This document shows positions 6,849 to 14,219 of a stretch of DNA of 52,173 bases, piece after piece; the first letter of the stretch is position 1; every line of letters begins with the position of its first letter. The DNA is from an uncultured Lactobacillus sp. (GTDB lineage Bacteria > Bacillota > Bacilli > Lactobacillales > Lactobacillaceae): assembly GCF_910589175.1 (NCBI RefSeq), contig NZ_CAJURR010000006.1, positions 1 through 52,173 of the forward strand, given 5' to 3'. The notes below the pieces were generated by a model. That model had not been told where the DNA came from. It worked only from the letters and a program-made list of their open reading frames with translations, and did no database searches. Position numbers and translations under genes: made by a program.

Positions 6849-7466
6849 TTATTTGAATAAATTAATTATAAATTGAATTGATCCATTTTCAATTAAAACA
6901 GAACCGCCAATAAAAATATAGACGAATCCTATGAACCAACGACTATATTTTTCAAGAACCGCACCTATAGTAGGAACATTAGCCATCTTTTGAGCAACAA
7001 AAACTAACAAGAAAATCATTATCAAAAATACAATCAAGGTTATCACTAAATTCAATGGTGTCAAACTAATGAAGTAAGGTACAAATAGTCCAATATTATC
7101 AGCTCCACAACTTATGATAGTAATGAACATAAGAGTTCTTATTAAATTCATTTTATTATTACTATTCAGTTCCTTATTGGCCATCTTTTCACCATCGGAG
7201 TCACCAAAAATTAAAGCCTTTAATCCTAAAAATATAGGGATTATTCCAAGTAGTCCTAATAACCGCTTATCAGGAACATAATGCAATATAAAAGCAAAGA
7301 ATAAACTAACTAGTATTAGAACATCAGATCCAAGGAATTGTCCTATATAAATGTCTCTAATACCTTTTTTGTCTTTAATTTTGGCAAAGAAGAGCATCAA
7401 AATTATTAATAAATCTATAGCGGTACTACTATATGTGATTGCACTGGTAATAATAGTTTTTAACAT
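6849..7466 (-). CDS. cadD: CadD-family cadmium resistance transporter
   Basis: This 205-residue membrane protein has about 5-6 hydrophobic segments, as is usual for CadD/LysE-superfamily exporters, and should remove Cd2+ from the cytoplasm. Motifs seen include the N-terminal SSTAIDLLIILMLFF helix and the GADNIGLFVPYF segment typical of the family (conserved D/N in the membrane). The ATG at 7466 is preferred because GGAGG precedes it and because the upstream in-frame ATG at 7493 lies inside the operator palindrome. It is first in a two-gene cadD-cadC operon and is the accessory cargo of the mobile element. Confidence 0.88.
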   Translation of the reverse strand: MLKTIITSAITYSSTAIDLLIILMLFFAKIKDKKGIRDIYIGQFLGSDVLILVSLFFAFILHYVPDKRLLGLLGIIPIFLGLKALIFGDSDGEKMANKELNSNNKMNLIRTLMFITIISCGADNIGLFVPYFISLTPLNLVITLIVFLIMIFLLVFVAQKMANVPTIGAVLEKYSRWFIGFVYIFIGGSVLIENGSIQFIINLFK

Positions 7467-7485
7467 TTTATTTCGATTTCCTCCA

Positions 7486-7543
7486 AATAACATTCAAATC
7501 TACATTTGAATGTTATTTTGGAATATTTGAATCTAAATGTCAA
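7486..7543 (-). promoter_or_regulatory. cadD promoter and CadC-type operator
   Basis: On the minus strand a consensus -35 TTGACA (7543-7538) is followed after 17 bases by -10 CAAAAT (7520-7515). A perfect palindrome with 14-bp arms and a 4-base centre (7486-7517) overlaps the -10 and start region. It contains CATTCAAAT/ATTTGAATG, the half-site type of CadC operators. Metal-dependent repression is inferred from this match plus the adjacent sensor gene. Confidence 0.75.
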
Positions 7544-7573
7544 GACATCTTTATTTTTTTCTTTAAAAAGTAA

Positions 7574-7604
7574 AAAGATCATGGTCTACATGACCATGAT
7601 CTTT
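7574..7604. terminator. Strong inverted repeat, probable terminator
   Basis: A 13-bp perfect stem (AAAGATCATGGTC and its complement) encloses a TACAT loop and carries A and T residues at its two ends. It lies upstream of the cadD promoter, where it would insulate the unit from tRNA readthrough. Confidence 0.65.
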
Positions 7605-7633
7605 ATCATTACATTATTCCGCTCTTAACACCG

Positions 7634-7682
7634 TGTGCAAAAATTGCACTTTAAAAATTTAACTGCGTGCACTTAGTGTGCA
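7634..7682. other. Candidate integrase arm-type sites, right end
   Basis: Several TGCAC/GTGCA motifs occur here: GTGTGCA (7634-7639 region), TGCACT at 7645-7650 and 7668-7673, and AGTGTGCA at 7675-7682. The complement of the first pair (AAAGTGCA followed by ATTTTT) closely resembles the left-end AAAGTGCATTTTT at 148-160. Recurrence of the same motif inside both ends supports recombinase binding. The role is inferred. Confidence 0.4.
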
Positions 7683-7767
7683 TCATTTTTCTTTACGCAA
7701 AAAAATTAACCTCAACTTACCTTCGTAAAACGTTGATAAATCAAGGTTAATCAATCTAAATGAATCT

Positions 7768-7784
7768 TTATAATGCTGACTAAA
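7768..7784. repeat. tRNA-proximal attachment-site repeat
   Basis: This is the direct repeat of 58-74 (16 of 17 identical) and overlaps the 3' acceptor strand of tRNA-Thr. Integration here leaves the tRNA sequence intact. Together with the left copy it delimits about 7.7 kb. Confidence 0.65.
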
Positions 7785-7846
7785 GGATTCGAACCTTCGA
7801 CCTCATCATTACTAGTGACGTGCTCTGCCAACTGAGCTAAGTCAGC
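7774..7846 (-). tRNA. tRNA-Thr (anticodon AGT)
   Basis: The 73 bases fold into a standard cloverleaf: acceptor stem GCTGACT/AGTCAGC, D arm GCTC...GAGC, anticodon stem CGTCA/TGATG with loop CTAGTAA, and T arm GAAGG-TTCGAAT-CCTTT. The anticodon is AGT, so the wobble base would be A34, presumably edited to inosine to read ACU/ACC/ACA. CCA is not encoded. The 3' end is the apparent target of the mobile element. Confidence 0.93.
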
Positions 7847-7947
7847 CTATTTATATGATAATTATGTATTTAATCATATATTTTATTAATACACAAGAGT
7901 TTTTTTGATTTTTTAGTGAGGTTAGTAATATTTTATTTTGTTATTCT

Positions 7948-7961
7948 GGAAAACGCTTTCA
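7948..7961 (+). promoter_or_regulatory. Catabolite-responsive element (cre) site
   Basis: GGAAAACGCTTTCA matches the CcpA-binding consensus TGWAANCGNTNWCA at 13 of 14 positions. It lies about 95 bases upstream of the putative glycoside hydrolase, consistent with carbon-catabolite control of a sugar-use gene. Confidence 0.6.
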
Positions 7962-7977
7962 AATAATGCTACTATAT

Positions 7978-8007
7978 CAGTGTAACTTATTATATTAAGT
8001 TACACTG
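7978..8007. promoter_or_regulatory. Perfect operator-like palindrome
   Basis: CAGTGTAACTTA-N6-TAAGTTACACTG is a perfect 12-bp inverted repeat located between the cre site and the hydrolase start. There is no T run and no gene immediately upstream, so an operator for an unlinked regulator is more likely than a terminator. No regulator gene is adjacent. Confidence 0.5.
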
Positions 8008-8053
8008 AAAAACATTACTAATATTAATTGAGTATGAATATTGAGGATATAAC

Positions 8054-10072
8054 ATGAGCTACACTTATACATTACGTTACGTTTTTGATCCACGTACCAA
8101 CACACCTGAAAAAGATGAAAAACTTTTAAATTTTGTACAAAAAGCAAAAATTGATGACGTAGCTTTCATTATTAACGGTGAAGAATTAAACCATAGCCAC
8201 TTAACAAAAGAAGAGACTCAAGTTTGGTTGGATGCCATTATCCCCCTACAAAAGCAACTAGCTAAACTTGGTGTTACGACTAGTTTAAATCCATGGACAA
8301 CCATTATGCACTCTGATCGTGGATTTAGTGTTAATCCTAAGATTGGCTTTAATACTTTTGTAGATATCAATGGTAATAAGGCTAAAGACATGGCATGTCC
8401 TGCAGATCCAACTTGGCGTAAATATTTAGCTCAGAGATATGCACAATATGCCTCAATTCATCCTCGTCGTTTATGGATGGAGGATGACTTTAGACACTAT
8501 AACCATACTCCTCTAAAATTGATGTGCTTCTGCGACTATCATATGAAACTATACCAAGAAAAACTAGGTAAGGATGAAAGTCGAGAAGAATTTGTCAAAA
8601 ATATGTTAAAGCCTGAAGAACCTACTATTGAACGAAAAATTTATCTTGATCAAGCTCGCAAGGAAATGATTGAAAACGAGCATCTGATTGAACAAGCAGT
8701 TCATAAGGTAAGTCCAGATACTGATATGGGACAAATGACTTCATTTCCAGACTGGCACGCTATTGAAGGCAGAGACTGGGCTAAACTATTTGATGCTCAA
8801 GCTGGGCCTGGACACCCACGTGTAGCCCGGCCTCACCTACCAGCTTATAACGAAGTAGCTCCTTTGATTTATGGGCGCAAATTCGAAGAATATAGCCGTA
8901 CTACTGCTGCTTTTTTAGGACCACATGCTGAATTATATCCAGAATTAGAAAATTCAATGTGGACTCCACAAGTAAAATCTAATACCTTTATTGCTTTTCA
9001 AATTATTACGACCGCCCTTCTTGGTGCAAAGGGCATTATGCTTAATATCTTTGATATGATGGGCAACGGAATTAATGAAGATTGGGGCTATGGCAAGATG
9101 CTTGCAGATATTAAACCATTTGCTTCTGCCTTATCTAACCACCGTCTCAATATGAAAGAATTAAGAGGTATTAAAGTTCTAGTAGATCAGGATTCTGCTT
9201 ATACTGCTCATACTACTTCGGGTAAAGAACCAGAAGAACTGCTTCCCCATGAAAAAAACTGGGCTAGTCTTTTAGCCAGTTTTAGCTTTGCAACAACTAT
9301 TTTGCCTATTCAAGATAATTTCGAAATCGAAAATCAAACAATTGCAATCGCTGGTCAACTGCTGCGCAATCTTACAGACAGTCAAATCACTAAACTAATC
9401 ACACAAAATACAGTTCTACTTGATGGTGAAAGTATTCAAGTGTTACTTGATCGAGATTTAGGTAACTTGCTCCATATTCAATCTGCTAAATGGTATCCAG
9501 CTAAAAGTGGATATCAATCATTTGAACAAGCAGATGGTGTTACTGTTCAAGGCGTTAAAAATCCACGTATTACCATGCTTCAACACACTGGTAATTATTT
9601 ACAGCTTGATTATCAGCCAAATAGCAATGTCAAAATTTGGAGTTCGGCTTATAATTCTATCGATCAAAAACTTGGAAATTTTATGGCAGTTATTGATGAC
9701 CATATAATTGTCCTTCCCATGGATCAAGATCCAAAACACGGTTGGGAATCACAATTTTCTTCATATAAACAAGGGTTGATGCAACAAATTATGGCTAGTA
9801 TTGAACCTACTGACTACTTAATCAATATGCCTCACGTTAAATTAAATATTCAAGAAAATGGCAAAGTAGTCTGGCTAGCTAATTTCAACTTAGATAGTTA
9901 TACAGAGATTAAATGGCACATCAGTGAGCCTTTACCATCTACTACGGCCACCTTACTTAGAAAGCATGGTAGTAGCATTGAAAAGGAAGAAGTTAAAATT
10001 GATGTAAGAAATAATCTTGCTACAATTAAGGCTCCTCTTTCGCCTCTTGAAACTATTCAACTGATATTTTAG
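8054..10072 (+). CDS. Putative glycoside hydrolase (GH42-like TIM barrel)
   Basis: This protein of 672 residues has no signal peptide, so it is cytoplasmic. The N-terminal 350 residues look like a TIM-barrel hydrolase: an LWMEDDFRHYNH segment (141-151) followed by CFCDYH (158-163), a pairing seen in uncharacterised GH42-like enzymes, and an active-site-like YPELENSMW further on. The middle (about 380-470) resembles a trimerisation/GATase-like domain and the C-terminus a beta domain. The substrate is unknown, probably an oligosaccharide or glycoside. It stands alone behind a cre site and a palindrome and is closed by a terminator. The exact family is a judgement by eye. Confidence 0.6.
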   Translation: MSYTYTLRYVFDPRTNTPEKDEKLLNFVQKAKIDDVAFIINGEELNHSHLTKEETQVWLDAIIPLQKQLAKLGVTTSLNPWTTIMHSDRGFSVNPKIGFNTFVDINGNKAKDMACPADPTWRKYLAQRYAQYASIHPRRLWMEDDFRHYNHTPLKLMCFCDYHMKLYQEKLGKDESREEFVKNMLKPEEPTIERKIYLDQARKEMIENEHLIEQAVHKVSPDTDMGQMTSFPDWHAIEGRDWAKLFDAQAGPGHPRVARPHLPAYNEVAPLIYGRKFEEYSRTTAAFLGPHAELYPELENSMWTPQVKSNTFIAFQIITTALLGAKGIMLNIFDMMGNGINEDWGYGKMLADIKPFASALSNHRLNMKELRGIKVLVDQDSAYTAHTTSGKEPEELLPHEKNWASLLASFSFATTILPIQDNFEIENQTIAIAGQLLRNLTDSQITKLITQNTVLLDGESIQVLLDRDLGNLLHIQSAKWYPAKSGYQSFEQADGVTVQGVKNPRITMLQHTGNYLQLDYQPNSNVKIWSSAYNSIDQKLGNFMAVIDDHIIVLPMDQDPKHGWESQFSSYKQGLMQQIMASIEPTDYLINMPHVKLNIQENGKVVWLANFNLDSYTEIKWHISEPLPSTTATLLRKHGSSIEKEEVKIDVRNNLATIKAPLSPLETIQLIF

Positions 10073-10078
10073 TAATAC

Positions 10079-10103
10079 AGAAGAGCTAACGCTCTTCTTT
10101 TTT
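10079..10103 (+). terminator. Rho-independent terminator
   Basis: An 8-bp stem, AGAAGAGC/GCTCTTCT, with loop TAAC and a T run lies just after the glycoside hydrolase stop. Confidence 0.85.
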
Positions 10104-10188
10104 ATAGATAAATGTCTTCTGCTTTTATCTTTAAGCTAAAAAGAATTAAAATAAAAATAATATAACCCTTAATGAGAGGACTTTTATC

Positions 10189-11331
10189 TTGGGTAAAATA
10201 CTTGACTATGTTCGCTGGCGAGGGGACCTAACACTGGATCGAGAACCATTCAATAGTTTAGATGCTGGACTTTTTGCCGCATTTGCTTATCTTCCTTTCG
10301 ATTCTAGTGTTAAAGGTCATACGCTCGAAGCGGCTACAAAACGTTTAATACAAAAAAAGACATTAATTCATTCAGATAAAGTAGAAGCTCAATTAATCAA
10401 CCTTAGTGATCGATATAAAAATATGCGCTTTTTAGACTGGTCACATCTTTCTCAAAAAAAGCCACCAGTACAGTTCACAGCCACAACAATTGAATTAGAT
10501 CCACAAACTATTCTGGTAGCTTATCGGGGAACTGATGGCTCAATGGTAGGACTTAATGAAGATGTAGATATGAGCTATCAACCAGAAATATTTGGACAAA
10601 ATGTAGCAGCAGAATATTTGGACAAAATTGCACAGACTTATCCTACTAAGAAAATCTATACTACCGGCCACTCAAAAGGTGGAAATTTTGCAGCTTATGC
10701 TGTGTCTGCTATTTCACCTAATATTCAAGACCGAATAATAAAAGCATATAGTTTTGACGGCCCTGGTTTTATGAAAGAAACCTATGATCAACTAGAATTT
10801 CAACGAGCTATTCCTAAGATGATCACTTATGTTCCAGAAGGATCAATTTTTGGAATGATGCTTGATCATCCTGAACGTGTAATAGTAGTGAAAAGCAAAA
10901 TGAAACATTTAATGGAGCAACATAATCCTCTTCATTGGGAAGTTGCTCGAAATAGTTTTGTTATGGCTCCTTGTTTAAGCAATGCCAGCAGAATTATCAG
11001 AAGCACCTTTATTTCTTGGAATACAAAGATTCCACGTGAAAAGCGTGAAGAGCTTTGGCTTGCCTTCTTCACTGCCTTAGAATCTCAAAAAATTACTGAT
11101 GCCAGTCAATTAACAACTAATAAAATTCGCGGCGCAATTCAATTTAGTCATGCCTATCTTTCATTAGATCCGAAAACTCGTTTAATAGCTAACGAAATAA
11201 TATCTGATATCACATCTACAGCTCGTCAATACATTAATCTTCCATTTCTTAACCGTACTGAACATCTAGAACCCCTTGGCAACGACTCAAGTAAAGGGCC
11301 AATTGTTGATGATTCATATGATGGAAGTTAA
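10189..11331 (+). CDS. DUF2974/Mbeg1-like alpha/beta hydrolase
   Basis: This 380-residue lipase-like protein contains the nucleophile elbow TGHSKGGN (Ser162), an upstream AYRGTDG oxyanion-type segment (111-117) and SFDGPGF, all typical of DUF2974 (Mbeg1-like) cytosolic hydrolases. The substrate is unknown. It starts at TTG (10189) with GAGAGG about 9 bases upstream; no better ATG is available. There is no signal peptide. It is a single-gene unit ending at a parS-like site and a terminator. Confidence 0.75.
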   Translation: MGKILDYVRWRGDLTLDREPFNSLDAGLFAAFAYLPFDSSVKGHTLEAATKRLIQKKTLIHSDKVEAQLINLSDRYKNMRFLDWSHLSQKKPPVQFTATTIELDPQTILVAYRGTDGSMVGLNEDVDMSYQPEIFGQNVAAEYLDKIAQTYPTKKIYTTGHSKGGNFAAYAVSAISPNIQDRIIKAYSFDGPGFMKETYDQLEFQRAIPKMITYVPEGSIFGMMLDHPERVIVVKSKMKHLMEQHNPLHWEVARNSFVMAPCLSNASRIIRSTFISWNTKIPREKREELWLAFFTALESQKITDASQLTTNKIRGAIQFSHAYLSLDPKTRLIANEIISDITSTARQYINLPFLNRTEHLEPLGNDSSKGPIVDDSYDGS

Positions 11332-11334
11332 ATT

Positions 11335-11350
11335 TGTTTCACATGAAACA
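11335..11350. other. parS: parS-like ParB-binding site
   Basis: TGTTTCACATGAAACA differs from the consensus parS TGTTTCACGTGAAACA at one base. It lies between a stop codon and a terminator about 16 kb from oriC. Such sites nucleate ParB/Spo0J for origin segregation and SMC loading. No parAB genes are in this window. Confidence 0.75.
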
Positions 11351-11353
11351 CAA

Positions 11354-11386
11354 AAAAGGCAACTTCAAATGAAGTTGCCTTTTTAC
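11354..11386. terminator. Bidirectional terminator between convergent genes
   Basis: A 10-bp stem GGCAACTTCA/TGAAGTTGCC (around loop AA-type bases) is flanked by A and T runs between the DUF2974 gene (+) and the fructokinase gene (-). Confidence 0.85.
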
Positions 11387-11395
11387 TATATATTT

Positions 11396-12280
11396 TTATT
11401 GATTTTTCAAAGCTTCCTTAGCTAGTTCAAAGTCACCTAAGGTTGCAGAACCATTGTCTTCAACTGCTGGACGTACAATTAATTCGTCAACATCTGGAGT
11501 TGCAACATAGTTATTATTAAATTCTCTAAAGAATCCACGAACTTGGACTAAATCTTGATCATTGAGTACTGATCCACCAACAACCATTACATCTGGGCGC
11601 ATAGTCATGTAAGCATTGAATAATAATTGAGCTACATAGTATGAAACATAGGTAAATACCTTATGGTCTCTAGGTAATTTTTCACCTGGAATACCAGTTC
11701 TTCCTTCTAGAGAAGGTCCAGCTGCCATTCCTTCAACACATTTATTACCGTGAAATGGACATTTTCCAGTATAGTTGTCACCAGGATAAGGAGTAACTAG
11801 CATATGGCCCATTTCTGGGTGATTATTTAAACCAATAAATTTACCTGCTTGTACCGCACCGGCACCAACCCCTGTTCCAATTGTTACATAGAAATAGGTC
11901 TTAGAATCGTCCTTTCCACGTGCAATATATTCTCCGTAGCAAGAAGCATTCACGTCAGTAGTCATTACCACTGGAATACCTAGTTCTTTTTCAAAAATTC
12001 CTTTAACATTAGTTCCTGACCAACCACGTTTAGGTGTATCTAAGATATAACCAAAGGTTTTAGAATTGGAATTGATATCAATTGGACCAAAAGTACCAAT
12101 TCCCAAAGCAGCTACTGGATGTTCTTTAAAGAATTCAATACTTTTTGCTAAAGTTTCTTTTGCATCTGTTGTTGGAATTCTCCTCTTAGCTACAATTTTG
12201 CCACTTTCAGTATCTTGAACTGCCAAAATAAACTTAGTTCCACCGGCTTCAATACTACCAACATATTTATTTTCTACCAT
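11396..12280 (-). CDS. scrK: ROK-family fructokinase
   Basis: This 294-residue sugar kinase phosphorylates D-fructose with ATP. It has an N-terminal phosphate loop EAGGTK (11-16), a catalytic Asp in TTDVNAS (Asp109), the ATP-site GTGVGAG (135-141), and a zinc site formed by His159, Cys174, His178 and Cys181, characteristic of ROK fructokinases. Length and motifs fit YdhR/ScrK-type enzymes. It is a single-gene unit with no linked sucrose genes, so it probably serves general fructose and sucrose catabolism. The substrate preference is inferred from family resemblance. Confidence 0.85.
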   Translation of the reverse strand: MVENKYVGSIEAGGTKFILAVQDTESGKIVAKRRIPTTDAKETLAKSIEFFKEHPVAALGIGTFGPIDINSNSKTFGYILDTPKRGWSGTNVKGIFEKELGIPVVMTTDVNASCYGEYIARGKDDSKTYFYVTIGTGVGAGAVQAGKFIGLNNHPEMGHMLVTPYPGDNYTGKCPFHGNKCVEGMAAGPSLEGRTGIPGEKLPRDHKVFTYVSYYVAQLLFNAYMTMRPDVMVVGGSVLNDQDLVQVRGFFREFNNNYVATPDVDELIVRPAVEDNGSATLGDFELAKEALKNQ

Positions 12281-12376
12281 TTAACTTACACCTTCTCATT
12301 CACTTAACTTTACTAAAAAGATAGACTTTTAACTATTATAGTATAGCTAATTAATGAAACGCTTACAAATCTTTTT

Positions 12377-13750
12377 TTAAGCCTCACTATGAGTATAGTC
12401 AAGATTTGAAAAACGGTTATATGGCTTAGAAAACATTAATTTAACAGTTCCACGTGTACCAGAACGGTTTTTCTCGATAATTACTTCTACTTCGCCGTTA
12501 TCTTCTTCTGCTTCTACTTCACCCTCATCATCTTCGTCGCGCTCATCCCGATAGTAATCATCACGATAAAGGAAGGCAACAATATCGGCGTCCTGTTCAA
12601 TAGACCCAGATTCACGAATATCAGATAAAACTGGACGCTTATCTTGACGTTGTTCAACTGAACGAGAAAGTTGTGAGAGGGCAATAACGGGAATATGTAA
12701 TTCTTTAGCTAATTTCTTTAATTGACGTGAAATTGCAGAAACTTCCTGTTGACGAGATTCACTTCGCGGTCCTTCAATTAGCTGCAAGTAGTCAATTACA
12801 ATTAAGCCTAAGTTTCCTTTTTCCTTAGCTAATCGACGGGCTTTAGCTCGAATCTCACTCATTTTAATTCCCGGCGTATCATCAATGTAGATACTAGTAT
12901 TATCTAGCGAACCTGCCGCTACAACCAGCTTCCGCCACTCTTCATCAGTCAGCTGACCGGTTCTAAGATGCTGTGAATCAATTAGTCCCTCAGAAGCTAG
13001 CATTCTTTGAACTAATTGCTCAGCTCCCATTTCAAGAGAGAACATAGCAACAGTTTTGTCAGTTTTTAGTCCAACAAATTGTGCCACATTAAGAGCAAAG
13101 GCAGTTTTACCAACACCAGGACGAGCGGCCAAGATAATTAATTCATCATCGTGAAAACCAGTTGTCATCTTATCTAATTCAGAAAATCCAGATGGTAAAC
13201 CGGTGACCATATTTCCATCATCAGGAATCGAGTTAATTTCTTCCATAGCCGTGTTTAACACATCATGAATAGATTTGAACCCACCACTTGCATTATCCTG
13301 GGAGACACCCATTATTTGGCTTTCTGCATCATCTAAGATATCAGTTACATCATCAGAGCCTTCAATTGCATTTTGAATAATCCTTTGACTAGTAGAAATT
13401 AGATTTCTAAGAATAGCTTTTCGCTTTACAATTTTTGCGTAGTAAGTAACATGGGCGGCTGTTGGGGTTGCCATTGATAGTTCTGTAACGTAGGCAATCC
13501 CCCCAATATCATCCACTTGATTATTTTTCTTTAACTCATCTTGTAAAGTAACTGGGTCAATTACTTCCTCACGATCTGAGATATTAAGCATCGCCTGAAA
13601 AACAATTCTATTTGCATGTTCATAAAAATCATCAGGCTGTAATACATCTGAAGCATCAATAATTGCTTCGGGATCTAAAAAGACGGCCCCTAGGACCGCC
13701 TTTTCTGCTTCACTATCATGGGGAATTTGTTGAGAAACAACATTATCCAT
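12377..13750 (-). CDS. dnaB: Replicative DNA helicase DnaB (DnaC in Bacillus naming)
   Basis: This 457-residue hexameric helicase opens DNA at the fork. The N-terminal domain (about 1-150) starts with IPHDSEAEKAVLGA, and the RecA domain contains Walker A ARPGVGKTAF, Walker B LIVIDYLQLI and SRQLKKLAKEL-SQLSRSVEQR. It follows rplI by 2 bases on the same strand in the conserved gdpP-rplI-dnaB order. An acidic insert (about 403-421, rich in D/E) near the C-terminus is longer than in many homologues but unremarkable for lactobacilli. Confidence 0.97.
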   Translation of the reverse strand: MDNVVSQQIPHDSEAEKAVLGAVFLDPEAIIDASDVLQPDDFYEHANRIVFQAMLNISDREEVIDPVTLQDELKKNNQVDDIGGIAYVTELSMATPTAAHVTYYAKIVKRKAILRNLISTSQRIIQNAIEGSDDVTDILDDAESQIMGVSQDNASGGFKSIHDVLNTAMEEINSIPDDGNMVTGLPSGFSELDKMTTGFHDDELIILAARPGVGKTAFALNVAQFVGLKTDKTVAMFSLEMGAEQLVQRMLASEGLIDSQHLRTGQLTDEEWRKLVVAAGSLDNTSIYIDDTPGIKMSEIRAKARRLAKEKGNLGLIVIDYLQLIEGPRSESRQQEVSAISRQLKKLAKELHIPVIALSQLSRSVEQRQDKRPVLSDIRESGSIEQDADIVAFLYRDDYYRDERDEDDEGEVEAEEDNGEVEVIIEKNRSGTRGTVKLMFSKPYNRFSNLDYTHSEA

Positions 13751-13752
13751 TA

Positions 13753-14208
13753 TTAGTCTTGCTCCGTAATGTGAACGCGAATTACTGCTTCTACGCCTTT
13801 AAATAATTTAACAGGTACATTGGTATACCCTAATGATTTAATTGGTTCTGGAAGCTCTAATTTACGCTTATCAACCTTGATTCCGTATTGCTTTTCAAGT
13901 CCTTCAACAATCTTCTTACTTGAAATAGAACCAAACAAGCGAGAATCAGTACCAGCCTTAGACTTAAAGTTAACAATAGTTTTGTCATCTTCAAGTTTTT
14001 TCTTAATATCTTCAGCAGCAGCCTTTTCTGCTTCATAAGCGTCTTTTTCTGCTTTTTGAACACGTTTTAAGGTATTTAAGTTAGAGCTAGTAGCTTCTTT
14101 AGCGTATCCATTTTTAATCAAGAAATTTTGAGCATAGCCATCAGGTACGTTCTTAACTTCTCCACGTTTACCTTTACCCTTCATGTCTTTAATAAAAATA
14201 ACTTTCAT
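13753..14208 (-). CDS. rplI: Large-subunit ribosomal protein bL9
   Basis: bL9 of 151 residues has the N-terminal rRNA-binding domain [19 protein letters not shown], the long central alpha helix ([20 protein letters not shown] region) and the C-terminal domain with GSISSKKI. It binds 23S rRNA domain V and protrudes from the L1 side. The ATG at 14208 is preferred over a GTG three codons earlier because TAGGAG abuts the GTG but is ideally spaced for this ATG. Confidence 0.97.
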   Translation of the reverse strand: MKVIFIKDMKGKGKRGEVKNVPDGYAQNFLIKNGYAKEATSSNLNTLKRVQKAEKDAYEAEKAAAEDIKKKLEDDKTIVNFKSKAGTDSRLFGSISSKKIVEGLEKQYGIKVDKRKLELPEPIKSLGYTNVPVKLFKGVEAVIRVHITEQD

Positions 14209-14219
14209 AAGTTTCACTC

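Noticed and set aside
12351..12366. Possible cre site upstream of the fructokinase
   Set aside because: ATGAAACGCTTACA aligns poorly to the CcpA consensus (about 3 mismatches) once CG is fixed.
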